Shown: positions 55,798 through 64,000 of the stretch, in pieces
Position numbering within the stretch: the first letter of the stretch is position 1
How the letters are laid out: every line of letters begins with the position of its first letter
From: Aegilops tauschii subsp. strangulata
Lineage: Eukaryota; Streptophyta; Magnoliopsida; Poales; Poaceae
NCBI RefSeq assembly: GCF_002575655.3
Contig: NC_053037.3
Span: 145,339,207-145,403,206, forward strand
Direction: 5' to 3'
DNA length: 64,000 bases
Made by a program: the position numbers and the translations under genes
The notes under the pieces: model-generated
Told to the model about the DNA's origin: nothing
Database searches by the model: none
The model's input: the letters and a program-made list of their open reading frames with translations, nothing else

Positions 55798-57765
55798 ACT
55801 CCCCCAAGCTTAAACCTTTGCTTGTCCTCAAGCAATTCAGTGAATAAACTGAAAGTGAAAAAGCAAAACTTTTACAAACTCTTTTGCTCTTGTTTGCATA
55901 AATAAGCTTAAACAACACCCAGGTTTTCAGCCAACATTATAACTAACCATGTCGACAATAACTCTTAAAGTTATAATGATTCATATCAATGACATAATCA
56001 GATAGCGAGCAATAATAAGATATCTCAAACGGCAACACGTTGTCAAAACAACCATGATATAATATGACAATAGTGGTATCTCACTAGCCCTTTCTGAGAC
56101 CGCAAAACATAAATGCAGAGCACCTCCAAAGTTCAAGCAGCGACTAAACATTGTAATTCATGGTAGAAAAGATCTAGTCATAATGCACCCAACATTAGCT
56201 ACACACAATGCATAAATCATGACAGCTGTGCTCTACTCAGTTTCTGGCGCTTGTTTTAGAAGGTGGTGACACAACATAAAAGTAAATAGATAGTCCCTTC
56301 GCAGAGGGAAGCAGTGATATTTCGAGACATGCACCCTTCTCATTTACTTCACGACTATCAGTTATCAATATCTCCCATGCTAAACAAGCTAGTGGCGGTT
56401 CCCAAGCGATAAAAAGTATAGGTTTTGACTCGGTTGGGAGTTTTTGTTTGATTATTCGAGCGATTAACTCTTTTTGTATTTTGCAGTTTGGGACTGGCAT
56501 CCCTAATACCGCCCTTTTCTCGTGCGATGGCGAGTGAATAAACACTCGACCTGAGAATAACCCGCTTAGCATGGAAGATACCGACTACCTCATGTCGTTC
56601 CATGAACGATCCAGGCACACAAAATGGATATTTTTAGAAGTTTTTAGAGGTGGCACATGCAAATTTACTTAGGATGGCAGGGTAATACCGCATATAGGTA
56701 GGTATGGTGGACTCATCTGGAATAACTTTGGGTTCAAGGTTTTTGATGTACAAGCAGAATTCCCACTTAGTACAGGCGAAGGCTAGCAATTTAGATTGAG
56801 AAGCGACCAGCTAGAGAGCAACAACGATCATAACCATGCATTATGCATAAGTAACATTGGGCACTAGCATGAGTAGGATATGAACACCATGAACATAAAT
56901 ACCATAGAGGCTATGTTGGTTTTGATTCAACTACATGCATAAACATGTGCCGAGTCAAGCCACTAGAACATTCAGAGGAGGATACCATATCATCATACTA
57001 CATCACAATCATTTTAATGCTATGTTGATATCCAAGATAAATCATTATCAACTCCCAGCTACTTATGCATGGCATGAGAAACTATAATCTCTAATTGTCA
57101 TTGCAAACATGTTTAATAATAATGGGCTGAATCATGGATACTAGGTTAAACATATTTACACAAACAGAACAAGTCGAGTTCATACCAGTTTCTCTCTGCC
57201 ACGGCCAGTTCATCGAATGTCGTCATTATTGCCTTTCACTTGCACGACCGAACGATATGAAAATAATAATAGTGCAAGAGTGTCGTGGACTAAGCTGGAA
57301 TCTGCAAGACATTTTATTCAACAGGAGAAGACAAGGTAAAATGTGCTCTTTATTAGATCAACAATTATTCTTTTGAGAGCCACTCAACATTTTCATCGTG
57401 GTCTTCTCCTTGGTACAACCCGAATAAAAAGAAAATAAATTCAAAGAAACACACTGAAATATTTTTGGAGTTTTTGGTTTTCTTGAACAAGCAAGCAAAA
57501 ACGAGAAAAACTATTTACACGAGAAAGCTCCCAACAAGCAAAGGAAGAAAAAGGAAATCTTTTTGGGTTTTCTTTTTAATATTACTACTAAGCATGCATA
57601 GAAAGTAAATTAACTACAATTAATTTTTTTGGTTTTTATAAAGTTTTTCAAACACACAAGAAGAAAGCAAGAAAATAAATCTAAGCATGGATGGTACAAT
57701 GAAATAGTGTGGACACCGATAAATGGAATAAGTGGACATGAATGTAGAGTCGGTGGAAACACGTA
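55798..57765 (-). other. 3' untranslated interior of element D, no gene
   Basis: The region is AT-rich. It shares cccttcgcagagggaagcag (56296-56315) with element F at 62780-62799, showing the two elements are related. Minus ORFs near 56237-56618 are short and without motifs. Confidence 0.7.
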
Positions 57766-59351
57766 TGATACGTCTCCAACGTATCTATAATTTTTTGATT
57801 GTTCCATCCTATTATATTATCTGTTTGGATGTTTAATGGGCTTTACTATTCTCTTTTATATTATTTTTGGGACTAACCTATTAACCGGAGGCCCGGTGCC
57901 AATTTCTGTTTTTTGCCTATTTTAGAGTTTCGCAAAAAAGGAATACCAAACGGAGTCCAAACGGAATGAAACCTTCGCGAGGATCTTTCTTGGACCGAAA
58001 GCAATCCAGAAGACTTGGAGTAGAAGTCTGGAATGCCACGAGGCAGCCACGAGGCAGGAGGGCGCGCCCCCCACCCTCGTCGGCCCCTCGTAGCTCCACC
58101 GATGTACTTCTTTCGCCTATATATACTCTTATACCCTAGAAACACTAGGGAGAGCCATGAAACCACTTTTCCACTTCCGCACCTTCTGTACCCGTGAGAT
58201 CCCATCTTGGGGCCTTTTCCGGCGATCTGCCGTAGGGGGAATCGATCACGGAGGGCTTCTACATCAACACCATAGCCTCTCCGATGAAGCGTGAGTATTT
58301 TACCACAGACCTTCGGGTCCGTAGTTATTAGCTAGATGGCTTCTTCTCTCTCTCTCTTTGATTCTCCATACAAAGTTCTCCTCGATGTTCTTGGAGATCT
58401 ATTCGATGTAATACTCTTTTGCAGTGTGTTTGTCGAGATCCGATGAATTTTGGATTTATGAACAATATTATCTATGAATATTATTTGGTTCTTCTCTGAA
58501 TTCTTATATGCATGATTTGATATCTTTGCAAGTCTCTTCGAATTATCGGTTTAGTTTGGCCTACTAGATTGACCTTTCTTGCAATGGGAGAAGTGCTTAG
58601 CTTTGGGTTCAATCTTGCAGTGTCCTTTCCCAGTGACACTACGGGAAGCAAGGCACGTATTGTATTGTTGCCATCGAGGATAAAAAGATGGGTTTTATAT
58701 CATATTGCTTGAGTTTATCCCTCTACATCATGTCATCTTGCTTAATGCGTTACTCCGTTCTTATGAACTTAATACTCTAGATGCATGCTGGATAGCGGTC
58801 GATGTGTGGAGTAATAGTAGTAGATGCAGAATCGTTTTGGTCTACTTGACACGGACGTGATGCCTATATTCATGATCATTGCCTTAGATATCTTCATAAT
58901 TATGCGCTTTTCTATCAATTGCTCGGCAGTAAGTTGTTCACCCACCGTAATACATGCTATCTTGAGAGAAGCCACTAGTGAAATCTATGGCCCCCGGGTC
59001 TCTTTCTTATTATATTGCATCTCTTTTATTTACATCGCATCTCCTTTACTATTTTGCAATCTTTACTTTCCAATCTATACAACAAAAATACCAAAAATAT
59101 TTACTTTACTATCTCTATTAGATCTCACTTTTGCGAGTGACCGTGAAGGGATTGACAACCCCTTTAACAACCCCTTTATCGCGTTTGTTGCAAGGTTCTT
59201 GATTATTTGTGTAGGTACTAGGTGACTTGTGCGTTGTCTCCTACTGGATTGATACCTTGGTTCTCAAAAACTGATGGAAATACTTACGCTACTTTGCTGC
59301 ATCACCCTTTCCTCTTCAAGGGAAAACCAACGCATGCTCAAGAGGTAGCAA
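57766..59351 (+). mobile_element. Solo LTR of an Athila-like Gypsy element
   Basis: 1586 bp, beginning TGATACGTCTCCAACG and ending CAAGAGGTAGCA, with a TATA-like cctatatatac at about 58117-58127. The flanks acgta (57761-57765) and atgta (59352-59356) are a 5-bp target duplication with one C-to-T change. Neither a primer-binding site nor a polypurine tract adjoins it, and the host sequence (cccccaagctt) resumes at once. It therefore arose by recombination between two LTRs. Confidence 0.88.
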
Positions 59352-59395
59352 TGTACTCCCCCAAGCTTAGGCTTTTGGCCTAACTTGGTAGTCGA

Positions 59396-60471
59396 TCAGT
59401 AGCCTGGAGGGTAGTAGTCGGCATGGTAGCTCACGGAGGCTCTTGGTGCTGATGTCTTAGTCTGCCGTGCTGCTACCACTGCTGCGTTATGAGCTCGGGC
59501 CTCGCTCTCAAGAACAAAATATCTCCCCTTGCTGTGATAATAAAAAAGAGCAGGCGCAGGCAAATATGTGTCCACAACAGATTTTTGGTTAAACATTAGA
59601 TTGTAAGTGAAATTACCAACCTTTCCCATAAGGATCTTATGTTCTTTTAAAGTGTCAAAATCTAAATACCGCGTGGGTAGGATAGGATCAAAGGGCAAAG
59701 GTGAAATACCCAGCTCTCGTGCTAAACGTGTGGCATAAATTCCACCATAGAACCAGCCACTGTTGGCATTATGTTGAAGTCTACGTGCAACAATCGCTCC
59801 AAGGTTATAATTCCTTTCACCAGTGAGAGTGGTGCGAATGAGGCTCAAGTCTGGCGCACAAAGTATGCTACAGTCCTGCTTGCCTACTATGCATTTCCCA
59901 TTAAATAATGCAAAATACTGAATTGCGGGAAAGTGAATGCTCTTTATTCTTCCTTGTCTCACTCCCCTATTTTCACCGTAACAAAGGCTAGTCAAGAAAG
60001 ACTCGAACCCGGCCATGGGTGGCTCATCAAGAGAGCCCCAAAATGGAAGTTTGCAATGGTAAGCAAAATTCTCCATTGGGATAGTAAATGGTCTATCATA
60101 AAGCATAAAAGACACCCTAGACTCACGATGGAAAAATGTAAATCCTTTGACAAATGACCCAGTGAGAAGTTGGCGTTATTCACACTTATTTGAAAGGTAG
60201 GGACCGAGGCCGGCATTGTAAACATATTGCTCAAATTCCTCCTTAATGCCCACACGCACCATATATTCATCACAAGGCCATAAGCATGTTTTGGTGGCGG
60301 CATCTTGCGTGGAACTTTCACTCGTTTCAACATAAGACCGGCAAGCAGAACTGTCACTAGAAGATGCCCCCGAGGATCGTCTCCTCGAAGAACTCCTTCC
60401 AAATAGTTCATCATGTCCGCGTACAATTTTTCAAAAATAAAATTTTTGGGGTGACAAAAATTTATCAACAA
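59396..60471 (-). pseudogene. Athila-type ORF1/gag-like protein of element D
   Basis: The frame at 60115-59396 reads SFMLYDRPFTIPMENFAYHC, FESFLTSLCYGENRG, RIKSIHFPAIQYFALFNGKC and IVARRLQHNANSGWFYGGIY, and ends HADYYPPGY. The pattern resembles the plant 'Arabidopsis retrotransposon ORF-1' (Athila) family, from memory. Upstream, the same frame continues into FVKGFTFFHRESR but meets a TAA. The overlapping frame at 60471-59992 holds the N-terminal part, so there is at least one frameshift or stop. The protein's role is structural (gag-like) by inference. Confidence 0.65.
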
Positions 60472-60573
60472 AACTTATGAAATTGATAGCAACTACTCAT
60501 AGGGATACATAGAGGCCATAGCAAGCATTCAAACTACTTAAAACACTAAGAATTCAACATGCAAGCACATCTA

Positions 60574-62129
60574 TGATAATCCCCAAGTGCAGGGAATCAT
60601 CGTAGCAATTCCCAATGGTGGAAGTGATAAGTATGGAGTGTCGAACCCACAAGGAGCTAAAGGTAAGATCAATATTCTCTCAAGTCCTATCTGCCAATGA
60701 TACGACTCTACGTACACCGAACGTTTGCTTCAACTAGAAACGAGAAATAAAACTATGTTGTGGGTATGAAGAGGATAACTTTGCATGATATCTAAGAGAT
60801 AAAACATAAAAGTAGGTGTTGTTATCATAAAGTTAGAATATATTACTAAATATTATAAATAGCGAGTGTGGAATAATGATGGATCGGTGTGCGGAATTAT
60901 CCTAGGCAATCGTTAACAAGACCGGTAGTCGTCATTGCAATTTCATATGAGGGAGAGGCATAAGCTAACATACTTTATCTTCTTGGATCATATGCACTTA
61001 TGATTGGAACTCTAGCAAGCATCCGCAACTACTAAAGATCATTAAGGTAAAACCCAACCATAGCATTAAAGCATCAAGTCCTCTTTATTCCCATACGCAA
61101 CAACCCCCTTACTCGGGTTTGTGTTTCAGTCACTCACCAACCCACTATAAGTGAATCATGAACGTATTGCAACACCCTACAACGGGAATCCCTCACGCTT
61201 GCGCGACACGGATGGCACCATAGGACAGCACCAAAATAAAACATACAACTCGTACCAATCTAGATCATCAATCAACCCAAAGACAAAGGATATCTACTCA
61301 AAACATCATAGGATGGCAACACATCATTGGATCATAATATGTGGCATAAAGCACCATGTTCGAGTAGGGATTACAGCGGGGTGCGGGAGAGTGGACCGCG
61401 TAAAAGAGATGAGGATGGTGATGATGGTGGTGACGTTGATGAAGACGATCACCGCGGCGATGATTCCCCTCTCAATGGCACTCTAGTGCCACCAAGAGAG
61501 AGGAGGAGAGGTTCTCCCCTTGTGCTTCCTCCTCCATGGCCTCCCCCTAGATGGGGAAAGGTTCTCCCTCTGGTCCTTGGCCTTCATGGCGATGATGGCC
61601 TCTTCGGGATACTCCTCCATGGCCACCGGTGATGATGGCCCCCTCCGGCAGGGCGCCAGAGAGGGCCTAGATTGATTTCTCGTGGCTACAGAGGCTTGCG
61701 GCGGCGAAACTTCCGATCTAGGTTATTTTCTGGGGGTTTCTGTATTTATAGGAATTTTTGGCATTGGTTTCACGTCAGGGGGGTCTCCGAGTTGTCCACG
61801 AGGCAGGGGCCCACGCCCAGGGGGGTGGGCGCGCCCCCCACCCTCGTGGACAGCCCGGGACTCTTCTGGCCCAACTCTTTTGCTCCAGGGGCTTCTTTTG
61901 GTCCATAAAAAATCAACAAAAATTGGCACGTCAATTGGACTCCGTTTGGTATTCCTTTTCTGTAAAACTCAAAAACAAGGAAAAAACAGAAACTAGCACT
62001 GGGCTCTAGGTTAACAGGTTAGTCCCAAAAATCATATAAAATAGCATATAAATGCATATAAAACATCTAAGATGGATAATATAATAGCATGAATACTTCA
62101 TAAATTATAGATACGTTGGAGATGTATCA
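60574..62129 (-). repeat. 3' LTR of element F
   Basis: 1556 bp on the minus strand, TGATACATCTCCAACG...GGGGATTATCA. TATA-like TATAAATA lies at 61750-61743. A GC-rich palindromic stretch (gggtgggcgcgccccccacc) sits near 61823-61842. ORFs on the plus strand at 61327-61996 are antisense shadows in the GC-rich R region. Confidence 0.88.
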
Positions 62130-62617
62130 GCATCCCCAAGCTTAATTCCTGCTCGTCCTCGAGTAGGTAAATGATAAAAGAAATAATTTATGAAGTGTGA
62201 ATGCTAGCAGGTGCACAAGTTTGATCAATGATAATTTCAATCACCTTTTCTAGTATCAGTATATGTCATAATAGTAGCTCATCTCATAAAACTTTTCATG
62301 ATCAAGTAACAAGCTATTCACATGTTAAAGTATAGATCATAAACTTTCTTGAAAACTAACAAACAGTGCTCTTAGTCATCAAACAATTGCAATTCATCTT
62401 ATTTTCGGGAAGGGTCTATGTAAGAGCTTTGAGTCAGCAAACTTCACATACTCAACTATCATTTAATCTTTCACAATTGCTAACACTCATGTGATAATTA
62501 TGGGTTCAAAGTTTTAATCGGACACAAAGAAAGATAGGGGCTTATAGTTTCGCCTCCCAACCTTTTACCTCAAGGGTAATGTCAACAATAATAATGTATG
62601 AAAACCTACATCCAAGT

Positions 62618-62619
<2 letters not shown>

Positions 62620-62671
<52 letters not shown>
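62620..62671. repeat. (TA)26 microsatellite
   Basis: An uninterrupted AT dinucleotide run of about 52 bp lies in the 3' untranslated interior of element F. It could extrude as a cruciform and is probably polymorphic. The Ile/Tyr-repeat ORFs across it are artefacts. Confidence 0.97.
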
Positions 62672-62673
<2 letters not shown>

Positions 62674-63734
62674 GGATCGCTCCAACACAAAGTGCTTGCC
62701 GAAGGAAAAAGTGTAAAAAGGAAAGGTGATGATCACCATGACTCTTGTATAAGGGTAGAAGATAAAAGTAAAAGATAGGCCCTTCGCAGAGGGAAGCAGA
62801 GGTTGTCATGCGCTTTTATGGTTGGATGCACAAAAACTTAATGCAAAAGAACGTCACTTTATATTGCCGCTTGTGATAAAGACCTTTATTATGCAGTCCG
62901 TCGCTTTTATTTCTTCCCTATCACAAGTTCGTATAAAGCTTATTTTCTTCGCACTAATAGATCATACATATTTAGAGAGCAATTTTTATTGCATGCACCG
63001 ATGACAACTTACTTGAAGGATCTTATTCAATCCTTAGGTAGGTATGGTGGACTCTCATGGAAAAACTAGTTTAAGGGGTATTCGGAAGCACAAGTAGTAT
63101 CTCTACTTGGTGCAAAGAATTTTGCTAGCATGAGGGGGAAAGGCAAGCTCGGCATGTTGGATGATCCTGATAATATACTTTATTTCGGATATAAGAAAAC
63201 ATAACCCATTACGTTGTCTTCCTTGTCCAACATCAACCTTTTAACATGTCATATTTTAATGAGTGCTCACAATTACAAAGATGTCCAAGATAGTATATTT
63301 ATATGTGAAATCTCTCTTCCTTCAATATTCTTTCATGAATTGTTCAAGTGACCAATTCTGCGTTTGCTAACCTTCAATAAGTTTACTACCTATACTTATT
63401 CTGTGTGAAGTAATTACTCCCCATGGTATAAGCATAAGTAACATATATAAATTCAGATTTATGACATTCAATTCATTCAACCATTTACTCATAGGATATA
63501 CGTGAAGCACGTGAGTAAATGACAAACTACTCAAAAAAGATACAAGTAAAGAACACTGAGTAGTCAAATAATTAACTAGCCATGGGAGGATACTTTTTCA
63601 TTCAAGATTTCAGATCCAATGATATTATTCAAACAGCAAGTAAAATTGAAAATACGCTCCAAGAAAAACTCATATCATGTGACGAATAAAAATATAGCTC
63701 CGAGTAAGGTACACCGATAGTTTTGAAGACGAAA

Positions 63735-63830
63735 GAGGGGATGCCTTCCGGGGCATCCCCAAGCTTAGGTGCTTGAGTCTTCCTTGAATATTACCTTGGG
63801 GTGCCTTGGGCATCCCCAAGCTTAGGGTGT
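63735..63830. repeat. Tandem repeat with ggcatccccaagcttag
   Basis: Two copies of a 60-65 bp unit centred on ggcatccccaagcttaggtg at about 63753 and 63809. The core resembles the element's own polypurine tract inverse (gcatccccaagctta at 62130), so polypurine-like words are repeated inside the untranslated region. Confidence 0.75.
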
Positions 63831-64000
63831 TCCCACTCCTTATTCTCCTCATATTGATATCTCACCCAAAGCTTGAAAACTTCAATCACACAAAACTTAA
63901 CGGAACTTCGTGAGATAGGCTAGTATGATAAAGAGCAAACCATTCACTTTGGTACTATCAAAGACAAGGTTCATAATTGTTATCACACAATGCCTACTAT

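Larger units (their letters stand above)
55215..60573 (-). mobile_element. Athila-like Gypsy element D (minus strand), interrupted, 5' part not in view
   Basis: The 3' LTR is at 55215-55797 on the minus strand (TGATACGTCTCCAACG...GGTTATCA). It is preceded, in element orientation, by a polypurine tract aagcttgggggagt (55812-55798). The interior continues at 55798-57765 and, after a solo LTR, at 59357-60573, where element F interrupts it. It inserted into the copia A RNase H region after ggtgt (55210-55214). The ORF at 59396-60115 places it in the Athila lineage (Sabrina/WHAM-like, tentative). Confidence 0.8.
60574..64000 (-). mobile_element. Athila-like Gypsy element F (minus strand), 3' part, runs off the right edge
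   Basis: The 3' LTR at 60574-62129 is followed on the right by the inverse of a polypurine tract (gcatccccaagctt). The interior at 62130-64000 is 3' untranslated sequence with no gene in view. The target duplication on this side would be atcta (60569-60573). It inserted into element D's ORF region. Its 5' LTR and coding region lie outside the window. Confidence 0.82.

Noticed and set aside
57766..59351. Reading 57766-59351 as the 5' or 3' LTR of a full element
   Set aside because: Neither a primer-binding site nor a polypurine tract adjoins it, and a 5-bp duplication flanks this LTR alone.
62542..62809. Minus ORFs with long Tyr-Ile repeats
   Set aside because: They are generated by the (TA)26 microsatellite.

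Overview
The window is pure transposable-element sequence from a large, repeat-rich grass genome. The LTR terminus starting TGAAGGAAATATGCCCTAG (three related copies), the CACTACAAAAA-ended CACTA transposon and the Athila-type retrotransposons all point to Triticeae (wheat, Aegilops or a close relative). I see no intact host gene, rRNA or tRNA gene. Family names (Angela/BARE1-like, Fatima-like, Sabrina/WHAM-like, Jorge/Caspar-like) are from memory and tentative; superfamily and boundaries are read from the sequence.

Layout. The outermost element is an Angela-like Copia retrotransposon ('copia A', + strand). It starts left of the window and is visible at 1-17, 9122-10260 and 51988-55214. Three insertions split it. 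(1) A complete non-autonomous Gypsy element lies at 18-9116 (TSD CCAAC). It has gag-protease in sense, no reverse transcriptase or integrase, and a multi-exon antisense gene. (2) A 41.7-kb CACTA DNA transposon lies at 10261-51987 (TSD ATA). (3) An Athila-like element D (- strand) starts at 55215. It carries a solo LTR at 57766-59351 and the 3' end of another minus-strand Athila-like element F (3' LTR 60574-62129, interior running off the right edge).

The CACTA is the centrepiece. It has no recognisable TNP2-type transposase, so it is probably non-autonomous. It carries GGCCC-rich subterminal repeats, a broken multi-exon minus-strand gene with a coiled-coil C-terminus and duplicated acidic exons (11775-16000), a 2.2-kb fold-back holding two MITEs (17842-20040), a coiled-coil pseudogene broken by three in-frame TAGs (21108-21836), and a DEDDy 3'-5' exonuclease-like ORF with its key acidic residues (23188-23937). 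It also holds a truncated LINE, a reading frame split by a full-length Copia ('copia B', 27917-36476, TSD GAAGG), an RNase H-like fragment, and a divergent pair of paralogous unknown ORFs (37132-38951). Further right are a pol III A/B-box relic, a 0.7-kb module duplication, and a scrambled minus-strand Copia ('copia C', 42104-50120) containing an inversion and templated filler DNA.

How the parts relate. The order of nesting can be read directly: copia A is oldest, the Gypsy, CACTA and Athila insertions are next, and copias B and C are younger than the CACTA. Hand comparison of LTR pairs gives about 4% divergence for the Gypsy and about 3% for copia B, roughly 1.5 and 1.1 million years at the commonly used 1.3e-8 per site per year. 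Many stops fit C-to-T decay at CAG and CGA codons, as expected of methylated plant repeats. Copias B and C share a frameshift, a deletion and a YVDD-to-YVND change, which suggests a common defective source mobilised in trans.
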